A stretch of 41,312 nucleotides of DNA, taken from positions 1 through 41,312 of the forward strand of contig NZ_JAJNCU010000006.1 of assembly GCF_021026095.1 (NCBI RefSeq). Reading direction: 5' to 3'. This DNA comes from Salinicoccus halitifaciens. Its GTDB lineage: Bacteria; Bacillota; Bacilli; Staphylococcales; Salinicoccaceae. This document shows, piece after piece, positions 1 to 8,108 of the stretch (position 1 is the stretch's first letter; each line of letters opens with the position of its first letter). The position numbers and the translations under genes were made by a program. The notes beneath the pieces are model-generated. The model saw only the letters and a program-made list of their open reading frames with translations, searched no databases and was not told the DNA's origin.

Positions 1-74
1 GATGGTGTCCCAACTAACATTGTACTACAGAGCACAGGTGTGGCTCTTTATTCTTATTACACAACTATATGGAC

Positions 75-358
75 ATAATCGAAAAACGCCTCCCAGCGAC
101 ATAAGTCGGCCGCAAAGAAGGAATTTATGTCGAAAAACGCCTCCCAGCGACATAAGTCGGCCGTGATGAGTGAAGTTATGTCACAAAACGTCTTCCCGTG
201 ACATAAGACGGCCGCAAAGAAGGGAGTTATGCCGAAAAACACCTCCCAGCGACATAAGTCGGCCGCAAAGAAGGAAGTTATGCCGAAAAACGCCTCCCAG
301 TGACATAAGTCGGCCGCAAAGAAGGGAGTTATGCCGAAAAACACCTCCCCATGACGCA
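75..358. repeat. Tandem array of about 5.4 copies of a 51-bp hairpin repeat
   Basis: Units begin near 80, 131, 182, 233, 284 and 335, exactly 51 bp apart; the last is truncated. Each unit holds an inverted repeat (GACATAA ... TTATGTC or TTATGCC, about 20 nt between the arms), an inner CGAC-ATAA-GTCG palindrome and a 16-nt linker that reads CTGGGAGGCGTTTTTC on the minus strand. Because 51 is a multiple of three, the array keeps several frames open, but these have no sensible start context and encode a 17-residue periodic low-complexity peptide, so I do not call a gene. The array lies just downstream of the trpA terminator. Its arms differ from those of the array at 39331-39474, but the period and linker are alike. 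Confidence 0.9.
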
Positions 359-393
359 AAAACGGCCGGCAGAGGTACACCCCTGCCGGCCGT
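358..393 (-). terminator. Rho-independent terminator of the trp operon
   Basis: An 11-bp GC-rich perfect stem (ACGGCCGGCAG at 362-372 pairing with CTGCCGGCCGT at 383-393) is followed on the minus strand by a run of five U. It begins 9 nt beyond the trpA stop codon. Confidence 0.85.
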
Positions 394-401
394 CATGAAG
401 T

Positions 402-1187
402 TTATTTTACTGCATTGCTTTTTTCAGGGATGAGGTTCTTGATGCCGTCCTCCTCACCCTTGTGCAGCATGTCGACGATCTTGCTGCCGACGATGACGCC
501 GTCACAGTGGCGTCCGAGTGCTTCGGCCATCTCCCGGTTGGAGACGCCGAACCCTGCGCATACGGGCACATCGGCGATGCCCTTGATTTTCTCAAGCAGC
601 TCGTAAGTATCCTCGCCGAATGATGTGCGGCCGCCGGTCGTCCCCTTTACCGTGACCGCGTACAAAAAGCCTTCCGCTCCTTCAGCAAGTTCACGGATCC
701 GCTCCTCATCACTGGTCAGTGTGACGAGCCTGACGAGTGCGATATCATTATCGCGCAGATGCGTGCTGACTTCGCCTTCCTCCTCGAACGGCACATCCGG
801 GAGTATCACGCCTGAGACTCCGGATTTGCGGGCATCTTCTGCGAATGCCTGATAGCCGATGTTCAGGACCGGGTTGATGTAAGTCATCAGCACGATCGGC
901 ACGTTGATATCATCTTTGATCTTTTTCAGCTCGTCCAGAATCTTCTGGAGCGAGACGCCTGCATCCAGTGCGCGGATCCCCGCCTGCTGGATCACCGGGC
1001 CGTCAGCGACCGGATCCGAGAACGGGATGCCGAGTTCGATGATATCCACCCCGGCTTCTTCAAGTTCCTTTATCTGGTCTTTCAGATTATCGAGCCCGCC
1101 GTCGCCTGCCATGATGTATGAAATAAACGCCTTGTCTCCGGTTTCCTTCAACTTCTCAAAAACTTGATCAATTTTTGTTTTACTCAT
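402..1187 (-). CDS. trpA: Tryptophan synthase alpha chain
   Basis: Cleaves indole-3-glycerol phosphate to indole and glyceraldehyde 3-phosphate; the indole passes to TrpB within the alpha2beta2 complex. A TIM-barrel protein of 261 aa, normal for the family. The two catalytic acids are visible: E51 in [11 protein letters not shown] and D62 in DPVADGP, with the phosphate-binding stretch near GFGVSNREM towards the C-terminus. The ATG at 1187 is chosen because AGGGGTGG sits at proper distance; a GTG three codons upstream would overlap that site. The start overlaps the end of trpB by 8 nt (ATGAGTAA), so translation is probably coupled. It is the last gene of the operon. Confidence 0.96.
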   Translation of the reverse strand: MSKTKIDQVFEKLKETGDKAFISYIMAGDGGLDNLKDQIKELEEAGVDIIELGIPFSDPVADGPVIQQAGIRALDAGVSLQKILDELKKIKDDINVPIVLMTYINPVLNIGYQAFAEDARKSGVSGVILPDVPFEEEGEVSTHLRDNDIALVRLVTLTSDEERIRELAEGAEGFLYAVTVKGTTGGRTSFGEDTYELLEKIKGIADVPVCAGFGVSNREMAEALGRHCDGVIVGSKIVDMLHKGEEDGIKNLIPEKSNAVK

Positions 1188-2388
1188 TCTCTCCACCCCT
1201 TAACAGACGTTTGACTTCGCTGACATCCTTGTCGCCGCGGCCCGACAGGCAGATGACGACGACCTCATCGGAACTCTTGCCTTTGGCAACCTCGATGGCT
1301 TCCGCCACGGCATGGGCGCTCTCAAGCGCCGGTATGATGCCTTCTTTCCGGCTCAGCAGCTCAAAGGCTGCGAGTGCTTCCATATCGTTCCGGGAGACGT
1401 AATTCACCCGGCCGGTCGTATGGAGGTGGCTGTGTTCCGGTCCGATGCCCGGATAATCCAGCCCGGCCGATACGGAGTACGCCTCCTCGATCTGCCCGGC
1501 TTCATCCTGCAGCAGATGCATCTTCGCACCGTGCAGCACACCCACACGGCCCTTTGAGATCGATGCTGCATACTCATCCGTGTCGAGCCCTTTGCCTGCG
1601 GACTCAACGCCGATCAGTTCGACGCCCTCGTCCTCGATGAAAGGATAGAACATGCCCATCGCGTTGCTGCCGCCGCCGATGCATGCAACGATGCTGTCCG
1701 GCAGCCTGCCTTCCTTCTCCATGATCTGTTCCCTCGTCTCGCTGCCGATCACGCTCTGGAAGTCACGAACGATCTGCGGGAACGGGTGCGGCCCGAGCAC
1801 GGAACCGAGGATGTAGTGCGTATCATCCACATTTGCAACCCAGTGGCGGAGCGTTGCATTGACCGCATCCTTCAATGTGCCGCGTCCTGCATCGACGCTG
1901 ACGACTTCAGCACCGAGCAGTTCCATCCTGAAGACGTTCAGCTCCTGGCGCCTGACATCCTCCTTGCCCATGAAGATCGTGCACTCAAGGCCGAGGTTGG
2001 CACAGATTGTCGCCGTTGCGACGCCGTGCTGTCCGGCACCGGTTTCTGCGATGATTTTCTTTTTGCCCATGCGTTTGGCGAGCAGCCCCTGGCCGACCGT
2101 GTTGTTGATCTTATGCGCGCCGGTGTGGTTCAGATCTTCCCGCTTCAGATAGATCTTCGCACCGCCGATATGACCGCTTAAATTTTTTGCATAATAAAGC
2201 GGTGTCTCCCGTCCGACGAATTCCGTCAAATATTCATCGAGCTCATTCAGGAACGCTTCATCCTGGAGGGCTTTATTGTACTCCGCCTCCAGCTCATTCA
2301 ATGCACCGATCAACGTTTCAGGCACATACCTGCCTCCGAACTCGCCGTACTTGCCTTTGCTGTCCGGAAATTCATATGATAATACCAT
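1180..2388 (-). CDS. trpB: Tryptophan synthase beta chain
   Basis: PLP enzyme that condenses indole with L-serine to give tryptophan, the last step of the pathway. 402 aa, usual length. The PLP lysine is K93 in GAHKINN, the catalytic glutamate is E115 in AETGAGQHG, and the phosphate-binding loop GGGSNAMG is present, so it should be active. The ATG directly abuts the trpF stop codon (TAGATG) and a GAGGTG ribosome binding site lies inside the trpF end. It overlaps trpA by 8 nt. Confidence 0.97.
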   Translation of the reverse strand: MVLSYEFPDSKGKYGEFGGRYVPETLIGALNELEAEYNKALQDEAFLNELDEYLTEFVGRETPLYYAKNLSGHIGGAKIYLKREDLNHTGAHKINNTVGQGLLAKRMGKKKIIAETGAGQHGVATATICANLGLECTIFMGKEDVRRQELNVFRMELLGAEVVSVDAGRGTLKDAVNATLRHWVANVDDTHYILGSVLGPHPFPQIVRDFQSVIGSETREQIMEKEGRLPDSIVACIGGGSNAMGMFYPFIEDEGVELIGVESAGKGLDTDEYAASISKGRVGVLHGAKMHLLQDEAGQIEEAYSVSAGLDYPGIGPEHSHLHTTGRVNYVSRNDMEALAAFELLSRKEGIIPALESAHAVAEAIEVAKGKSSDEVVVICLSGRGDKDVSEVKRLLRGGENE

Positions 2389-3000
2389 CTATGACACCTC
2401 TTTAACATTTTTTATGAAGCTGCTGACCTTTTCCGGGTCTTTTATGCCGTCCGATTCCACACCGCTTGAAACATCCACGAGGGACGGTTCGAACACCGAG
2501 ATCGCCTCCCCGACGTTTTCAGGTTTCAGTCCGCCTGCAAGCGCAAAGCGCGCCCTGTCGAGGCCCTCCTGGTCGAACGCTTCCCAGTCGAAACTGGAAC
2601 CCGAACCGCCGTAGTATTCCTTCCTTGGACTGTCGACCAGGATGAACTCCGCCGGATAGGCGAATTTCTCTTTATTCGTGAATTCGGAATTGCTCGGGAA
2701 CGCCTTGATCGCATGTCCCTTGAAGTTTTCCACGAAGCCCGGGGTCTCATCCCCGTGGAACTGTATGTAGTCGAGTCCCTTTTCCAGCGCCCCGCGTGCC
2801 TCCTCCATGGACGGATTGACGAACACCCCGACGGTTTTTACGCCCTTTTTATCAAGGCTGTCTAATATCCGCCCCACTTCATCAATCGTGACCTGCCTCT
2901 TGCTCGGTGCAAGGACGAATCCGATGAAGTCCGCCCCCGCATCGACGGCGTACTGTGCATCTTCAAGCGTCTGCATCCCGCAAATCTTCACCTTCGTCAT
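2389..3000 (-). CDS. trpF: Phosphoribosylanthranilate isomerase
   Basis: Catalyses the Amadori rearrangement of N-(5-phosphoribosyl)anthranilate to CdRP, the third committed step of tryptophan synthesis. 203 aa, a free-standing TrpF rather than a TrpC-TrpF fusion. The catalytic cysteine (C7 in KICG) and general-acid aspartate (D123 in LVDSPR) are present, as is the motif DAGADFIGFVLAPSKR near residue 20. The start shares ATGA with the stop of trpC (4-nt overlap), typical of translational coupling. Confidence 0.95.
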   Translation of the reverse strand: MTKVKICGMQTLEDAQYAVDAGADFIGFVLAPSKRQVTIDEVGRILDSLDKKGVKTVGVFVNPSMEEARGALEKGLDYIQFHGDETPGFVENFKGHAIKAFPSNSEFTNKEKFAYPAEFILVDSPRKEYYGGSGSSFDWEAFDQEGLDRARFALAGGLKPENVGEAISVFEPSLVDVSSGVESDGIKDPEKVSSFIKNVKEVS

Positions 3001-3761
3001 ATTTCCACCTTCAATTCCTTAATGATCTCCACCGGATGCTTCGCACGCATCAGCGTCTCGCCGACAAGCAGGCACCGGGCTTTCCCGTCGGCCATCTTCT
3101 GTGCATCCGCGCGGGTCTCCATGCCGCTTTCCGCGACGAATAAAATATCCTCATCATAATACTTATCGATCAAATTCACAGTGTTGTCGAGATCCACAAG
3201 GAACGTCTTAAGGTCGCGGTTGTTGATGCCGATGATTTCAGGATCGATTTTCAACGCCCGCTTCATCTCTTCTTCATCATGCACTTCCACGATCACTTCC
3301 ATCCCGAGGTCCCGCGCCGTCTTGTGAAAACGTGCAAGCGTCTCATCATCCAGTATCGTCACGATAAGCAGGATGATGTCCGCGCCGTGGTTGTATGCGT
3401 CCACGATCTGCCGTTCATCGATGATGAAGTCCTTGTTCAGTATCGGCACATCGACCACCTGCCGCACATCGGCAAGATCACTCATCGACCCTTTGAAGAA
3501 GTCGCTTTCGGTCAGCACGCTGATTGCGTTCGTACCGCCCTCGACATACAGCCCCGCCTGATCCACCGGCGCAAGATCCGTATTGATGTCACCCTTGGAC
3601 GGCGATGCCCTTTTTATTTCGCTGATGATGCCGAGTTCATCCTCCGCCTCCACCCTTGCTTTGAAAGCTACGGGCTTCCTTCCGGAAGTCTGCTCCACAG
3701 TTTCCGGATACTCCTTCAATCTCTCTCTTTTCGCTTCCACAATCTTATCCAGTATAGTCAT
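2997..3761 (-). CDS. trpC: Indole-3-glycerol phosphate synthase
   Basis: Closes the indole ring from CdRP with loss of CO2 and water, supplying the substrate of TrpA. 254 aa TIM barrel, family length. The signature EIKRASPSKGDI lies at residues 48-59 and the active-site motifs VEVHDEEEM and VAESG follow. It overlaps trpD by 4 nt (ATGA) and trpF by 4 nt, so it sits inside a tightly coupled operon. Confidence 0.96.
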   Translation of the reverse strand: MTILDKIVEAKRERLKEYPETVEQTSGRKPVAFKARVEAEDELGIISEIKRASPSKGDINTDLAPVDQAGLYVEGGTNAISVLTESDFFKGSMSDLADVRQVVDVPILNKDFIIDERQIVDAYNHGADIILLIVTILDDETLARFHKTARDLGMEVIVEVHDEEEMKRALKIDPEIIGINNRDLKTFLVDLDNTVNLIDKYYDEDILFVAESGMETRADAQKMADGKARCLLVGETLMRAKHPVEIIKELKVEI

Positions 3762-4819
3762 TTGACACCCTCATTTGTATATTTGATCAATTCCTGAAGC
3801 TTTTCATTCGCACTGCCCGAGTCGATGCTCTCCTTCGCCTTTTCGATGCCTGCCTTGATGGACTCCGCTTTTTCAGCCGTGAAGATGGCGATGCCTGCAT
3901 TCAAAAGCACCGTGTCCCTCTGTGCAGCCGTCGCATCACCCTTCAGGACATCGAGCAGTATCTGTTTGTTCACATGCCCGTCGCCGCCCCTCAGTTCTTC
4001 CATATCATACTCAGGCAGGCCGACATCTGAAGGCTTCAAGATATGCGTCCGCACTTCGCCGTCTTTCAGTATCGCAATCCTGTTTTCCCCGGCGAGGTTC
4101 GCCTCATCCATCGAATGTGCGCCGTTGACGACGACTGCGCGCTTCCTGCCGAGTGACTTCAGCACATGTGCCATCGTCTCGACCTGGTCCCGCTTATAGA
4201 TGCCGAGGTACTGATAGTCCAGATCCACCGGATTGATCAGCGGCCCGATCATGTTGAAGACCGTCGGCACCTTCAGATCATTCCTCACCTTCATGATCTG
4301 CTTAATCTTCGGATGCACGAACGGGGCGAATAAAAATGCGATGCCCGTCGCATCAAGCTGTACCGCGACTTTTCCCGGGAAATAATCGAGCTTCAGACCG
4401 AGGGCCGACAATACATCCGAACTGCCTGTCAGGCTCGTAATACTCTTATTGCCATGCTTTGCGATCTTCACGCCTGCGCCCGCGATGACGAATGCGGAAG
4501 TCGTCGAGATATTGAAGCTGTTCGAACCGTCGCCGCCGGTGCCGCAGTTGTCGATGACGCCCGGCACATGGTGCGGCAGCTTCGTCGCGTGGTCTTTCAA
4601 GACCGTGACCAATGCGGTGATCTCCCCGACCGTCTCACCCTTCTCCTTCAATCCCATCAGGAGGGACGCAATTTCGCTGTCTGAAGCCCGGCCTTCCAGC
4701 ACTGCATCAAAGGCATCATACATCTCATCGAACGTCAGATCTTCCTTGCGTGATAACTTTAAAATATATGGGTAAACCGAAATCGTCTCATTAGTGATGT
4801 GTACAGCTGATTGTGTCAT
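3758..4819 (-). CDS. trpD: Anthranilate phosphoribosyltransferase
   Basis: Transfers the phosphoribosyl group of PRPP to anthranilate. 353 aa from the chosen start, with the PRPP-binding glycine-rich loop GTGGDG at 93-98 and KHGNKS near 121. The ATG at 4819 is preferred because the upstream in-frame ATG at 4834 carries the GGAGG ribosome binding site within its own codons. It is the first gene of the operon, directly after two T-box leaders; trpE and trpG, which supply its substrate, are not next to it. Confidence 0.96.
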   Translation of the reverse strand: MTQSAVHITNETISVYPYILKLSRKEDLTFDEMYDAFDAVLEGRASDSEIASLLMGLKEKGETVGEITALVTVLKDHATKLPHHVPGVIDNCGTGGDGSNSFNISTTSAFVIAGAGVKIAKHGNKSITSLTGSSDVLSALGLKLDYFPGKVAVQLDATGIAFLFAPFVHPKIKQIMKVRNDLKVPTVFNMIGPLINPVDLDYQYLGIYKRDQVETMAHVLKSLGRKRAVVVNGAHSMDEANLAGENRIAILKDGEVRTHILKPSDVGLPEYDMEELRGGDGHVNKQILLDVLKGDATAAQRDTVLLNAGIAIFTAEKAESIKAGIEKAKESIDSGSANEKLQELIKYTNEGVK

Positions 4820-4849
4820 TATAAAAACCTCCATTTGTTATTTTTGAAT

Positions 4850-5065
4850 AAAAAAAGCCCCCACCGGTCATATGACCAATGGAGGACGGGTTACCGCGGT
4901 GCCACCTCTGTTAAGCATTGTGCTTCTCTCGATGTCTGTAACGTCGACAAAACGCGATATCGTCCATCAGGCCCATTCCACCAATACCGCCGGACACCCT
5001 CTCACCACCGGGCATCTCTCTGTCGCAGACGATACTGGTATACTTACTCTGATCAATATCTGTTA
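4850..5065 (-). promoter_or_regulatory. T-box riboswitch 2 (gene-proximal), tRNA-Trp specific
   Basis: Reading the minus strand: a Stem I with an AGTA loop-E motif, the specifier loop GAA-UGG (UGG at 4975-4973), the T-box core GAGGTGGCACCGCGG (about 4907-4893), and a terminator whose stem is formed by 4858-4870 and 4873-4885, ending in seven U. Uncharged tRNA-Trp should stabilise the antiterminator and allow trpDCFBA transcription. The base after the specifier is G rather than the more common A. It ends 30 nt before the trpD start. Confidence 0.9.
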
Positions 5066-5075
5066 TTAAATTATT

Positions 5076-5336
5076 AAAAAAGGCTCCCCGAATCCTGTAC
5101 GAAAAAGGACGGGGAGCCGTGGTGCCACCTTAATTGACTGCGTACTGCAGTCCACTTTATATGCAGCATAATGAATTATGCCGAAATCCCTGTTAACGCT
5201 GGTCAGACGCCGGTATAAACCGGTTCATATCGGAAGTCCATTCACAAATTCACTGCACCGGTTCACACCGACCACCGGCTCTCTGAAACAGGAAAACCTG
5301 CTACTCTTCTCCCAAAAATCATTTATTTTTACTGTT
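5076..5336 (-). promoter_or_regulatory. T-box riboswitch 1 (promoter-proximal), tRNA-Trp specific
   Basis: A second, complete T-box precedes the first. On the minus strand it has an AGTA motif (5305-5302), the specifier loop GAA-UGG-A (UGG at 5240-5238), the T-box core AAGGTGGCACCACGG and its own terminator (stem arms 5082-5090 and 5110-5118, then six U). Both specifiers read tryptophan, so the operon passes two consecutive tRNA-Trp checkpoints. Confidence 0.9.
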
Positions 5337-5343
5337 GCAAACC

Positions 5344-5372
5344 ATCTTAAAACAAATTTCTGATAATTGCAA
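5344..5372 (-). promoter_or_regulatory. Sigma-A type promoter of the trp operon
   Basis: On the minus strand TTGCAA (5372-5367), a 17-nt spacer and TAAGAT (5349-5344). It lies between the gudB stop codon and the first T-box, which fits transcription starting near 5337. Confidence 0.7.
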
Positions 5373-5387
5373 GTATAAAATTTATTT

Positions 5388-6632
5388 TTATGCCCAGTTG
5401 CGGTATCTGATGGCTTCCGCCGTCTTCCTGATGCCCACCACATAAGCCGCAAGACGCATGTCGACCTGCCTTGCTTCATGGAAGTCATAAATTTCATCGA
5501 AGGACTTGCTCATCTTTTCCTCAAGCAGTTCCTGGATCTCATCATCTTCCCAATAGTAGCCGGTCTTGTTCTGCACCCATTCGAAATAGGATACGGTGAC
5601 GCCGCCCGCTGATGCGAGCACATCCGGCACAAGCAGTTTGCCGCGCTCGGTCAGGATCTCCGTCGCCTCTTCCGTCGTCGGGCCGTTTGCCGCCTCGACG
5701 ATGATATCGGCTTTGATGTTGTGGACATTGTCCACCGTGATCTGATTCGCAATTGCTGCGGGGATCAGGATATCGCATTCGCTCTCGAGCAGTTCCTCGT
5801 TCGTCAGGACCTCCACGCCGATCGCTTCGGCATCGATGCCTTTATCCTTGTTTTCGATGATATAGTCGATATCGATGCCGTCCTCATGGTAAAGTGCACG
5901 GGTCGATCTTGAAATGCCGACGATCTTCGCACCTGCATCAAAGAGGATCTTCGAAATGAAGCTGCCCGCGTTGCCGAAGCCCTGGACCACGACACGCGCA
6001 TCTTCCATTTTGATGTTCCTTTTTTCAAGTGCTTTTTTCACGCAGATCACGGCACCCATGGCGGTTGCAGTATTCCTGCCTTTTGAACCGCCGAGCGCAA
6101 GAGGTTTCCCTGTGATGAACTCAAGAGGGTTGTCATTGTGCTTCATGCTGTACTCATCGAGCATCCATGACATGACCTGTGCGTTCGTGTACACATCCGG
6201 TGCAGGGATGTCCTTAAGCGGTCCGACGAACTGTGAAATCGCCCTGATGTAGCCGCGTGCGATGCCTTCGATCTCCCTCTGGCTCAGTTCCTTCGGGTTG
6301 CAGATCACGCCGCCTTTACCGCCGCCGTATGGCAGGTTGACGATGCCCGCTTTCAAAGTCATCCACATGGAAAGTGCAATCACTTCATCACGGTCGACAT
6401 CCGGGTGGAATCTGATTCCGCCCTTCGTCGGACCCGCTGCATCGCTGTGCTGGGCACGGTAGCCTGTGAAGACCTGCACCGAACCGTCGTCCATGCGCAC
6501 CGGTATGCGAACAGTCAGCACCCTGGACGGTTCCTTGATGAGCTCATACATGCCTTCATCGTAACCAAGCATGTCCAATGCTTTATGTAACACTTTCTGT
6601 GTTGATTGTATAAGATTAGAAGTTTCAGCCAT
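5388..6632 (-). CDS. gudB: NAD-type glutamate dehydrogenase, copy 1
   Basis: Oxidatively deaminates L-glutamate to 2-oxoglutarate and ammonia in the cytoplasm. 414 aa, normal for the hexameric Gram-positive enzyme. The substrate-binding and catalytic lysine lies in PYGGGKGG (K106) and the Rossmann nucleotide-binding motif GFGNAG at 218-223. The ATG at 6632 is preceded by AGGGGGAT; an upstream in-frame start near 6671 lacks such a site. Its nearest relative in the window is the adjacent copy at 6785-8029, of identical length. No terminator is evident before the trp promoter. Whether it corresponds to GudB or RocG of Bacillus cannot be settled from sequence alone. Confidence 0.93.
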   Translation of the reverse strand: MAETSNLIQSTQKVLHKALDMLGYDEGMYELIKEPSRVLTVRIPVRMDDGSVQVFTGYRAQHSDAAGPTKGGIRFHPDVDRDEVIALSMWMTLKAGIVNLPYGGGKGGVICNPKELSQREIEGIARGYIRAISQFVGPLKDIPAPDVYTNAQVMSWMLDEYSMKHNDNPLEFITGKPLALGGSKGRNTATAMGAVICVKKALEKRNIKMEDARVVVQGFGNAGSFISKILFDAGAKIVGISRSTRALYHEDGIDIDYIIENKDKGIDAEAIGVEVLTNEELLESECDILIPAAIANQITVDNVHNIKADIIVEAANGPTTEEATEILTERGKLLVPDVLASAGGVTVSYFEWVQNKTGYYWEDDEIQELLEEKMSKSFDEIYDFHEARQVDMRLAAYVVGIRKTAEAIRYRNWA

Positions 6633-6682
6633 TAGAGAAATCCCCCTGCTTTTTTGTGAATAAACATACATATTAGACTATA

Positions 6683-6711
6683 ATATTACTATACCATTCA
6701 TTACTTTTCAA
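6683..6711 (-). promoter_or_regulatory. Promoter of glutamate dehydrogenase copy 1
   Basis: On the minus strand TTGAAA (6711-6706), a 17-nt spacer and TAATAT (6688-6683), 51 nt before the start codon and directly after the terminator of the upstream copy, so the two gdh genes seem to be separate transcription units. Confidence 0.7.
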
Positions 6712-6745
6712 TATATTTATTGTATTTTCTAAAAATTGTCATGAT

Positions 6746-6775
6746 AAAAAGCCGGGAAGTGCATCTCCCCGGCTT
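6746..6775 (-). terminator. Terminator of glutamate dehydrogenase copy 2
   Basis: An 8-bp stem (AAGCCGGG at 6749-6756 with CCCGGCTT at 6768-6775) followed by a U-run on the minus strand, 10 nt after the stop codon. Confidence 0.85.
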
Positions 6776-6784
6776 TTCCTCTGT

Positions 6785-8029
6785 TTACGCCCAGCCTCTG
6801 TACCTTGCAGCTTCGGCCGTACGCTTAAGACCGACGATATATGCAGCAAGGCGCATATCGATGTGGCGCTTATCATGCAGATCATAAATTTCATTGAACG
6901 CTTTTTTAAGTTTGATTTCGAGCTTTTCGTTGACTTCGTCCTCGTCCCAGTAATATCCCTGGTTGTTCTGGACCCACTCGAAGTATGACACGGTCACGCC
7001 GCCCGCTGATGCGAGCACATCCGGCACAAGCAGCTTGCCCGCTTCATGCAGTATGGCTGTCGCACCTTTCGTCGTCGGCCCGTTTGCCGCTTCACAGATG
7101 ATGTCCGCCTTGATGTTGTGGGCGTTGTCTTCGGTGATCTGGTTTTCGATCGCCGCCGGAATGAGTACGTCGCAATCGAGTTCGAGCAGTTCTTCGTTCG
7201 TGATGATATCATCGAACAGGTTCGTCACCATGCCGAAGCTGTCACGGCGGTCAAGCAGATAGTCGATATCCAGGCCGTCCGGATCATGCAGTGCACCGTT
7301 GGCATCGGAGATGCCGACGATCTTCGCACCGTAATCGTACAGGATCTTCGACAGGAAGCTGCCTGCGTTGCCGAATCCCTGGATCACTATTCTTACATCT
7401 TCAAAAGTCTTACCACGCTTTTCAAGCGCGTATCCGAGGCACAGCACGACACCCATCGCTGTTGCACGGTCACGGCCCTGTGAGCCGCCGAGCACGATCG
7501 GCTTACCGGTGATGAAGCCCGGGGAGTTGAATGCATCAAGCATGCTGTACTCATCCATCATCCATGCCATGATCTGCGAGTTCGTGAATACATCCGGTGC
7601 CGGAATATCCTTGGCCGGTCCGACGAACTGGGAGATTGCACGCACGTATCCGCGTGAGAGGCGTTCAACCTCTTCGATGCTCATCTCACGCGGGTCGCAG
7701 ATGATCCCGCCCTTACCGCCGCCGTATGGCAGGTCCACGATTCCCGCCTTCAAAGTCATCCACATCGACAGTGCGACGACTTCCTCCTCGGTGACGTTCG
7801 GGTGGAACCTGACGCCGCCTTTGGTCGGCCCGACCGCATCATTATGCTGGGCACGGAAACCCGTGAACACTTTGACTGAACCGTCATCCATGCGCACCGG
7901 TATGCGTACCCTGAGAACCCTCAAAGGTTCCTTGATCAAATCATACATGCCTTCATCGAAGCCGAGTTTCTCCAGCGCTTCAGCGATGATGGCCTGTGTG
8001 GAAGTAACTAAATTCCTATTCTCTGACAT
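6785..8029 (-). CDS. NAD-type glutamate dehydrogenase, copy 2
   Basis: Paralog of the next gene downstream, same length (414 aa) and alignable without gaps over most of its length; both keep PYGGGKGG and the Rossmann GFGNAG motif, so both should be active. AGAGGCGG precedes the ATG. It begins 79 nt after the rocD stop with no terminator seen between them, so readthrough from rocD is likely. With rocD it would carry ornithine nitrogen and carbon through glutamate to 2-oxoglutarate, which suggests a RocG-like catabolic role. Possible promoter elements (TTTTCA, 16 nt, TACAAT on the minus strand near 8065-8095) are weak. Confidence 0.92.
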   Translation of the reverse strand: MSENRNLVTSTQAIIAEALEKLGFDEGMYDLIKEPLRVLRVRIPVRMDDGSVKVFTGFRAQHNDAVGPTKGGVRFHPNVTEEEVVALSMWMTLKAGIVDLPYGGGKGGIICDPREMSIEEVERLSRGYVRAISQFVGPAKDIPAPDVFTNSQIMAWMMDEYSMLDAFNSPGFITGKPIVLGGSQGRDRATAMGVVLCLGYALEKRGKTFEDVRIVIQGFGNAGSFLSKILYDYGAKIVGISDANGALHDPDGLDIDYLLDRRDSFGMVTNLFDDIITNEELLELDCDVLIPAAIENQITEDNAHNIKADIICEAANGPTTKGATAILHEAGKLLVPDVLASAGGVTVSYFEWVQNNQGYYWDEDEVNEKLEIKLKKAFNEIYDLHDKRHIDMRLAAYIVGLKRTAEAARYRGWA

Positions 8030-8108
8030 TAATATCCGCCTCTTTTATGAAACTGTTTTCACTGTTATTATACCCTCTATTGTATCATACTGGGCGCTTT
8101 TGAAAAGG

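Noticed and set aside
29-60. Weak hairpin AGAGC/GCTCT followed by a T-rich tract at the left edge
   Set aside because: Only a 5-bp stem and no preceding gene in view, so it cannot be supported as a terminator.
75-358. Possible CRISPR array
   Set aside because: The full 51-bp unit repeats without unique spacers, and there are no cas genes.
57-433. Open frames of 71-107 codons across the left repeat array, on both strands
   Set aside because: They are open only because the repeat period is a multiple of three. The peptides are 17-residue periodic, lack usable ribosome binding sites and overlap the trpA terminator.
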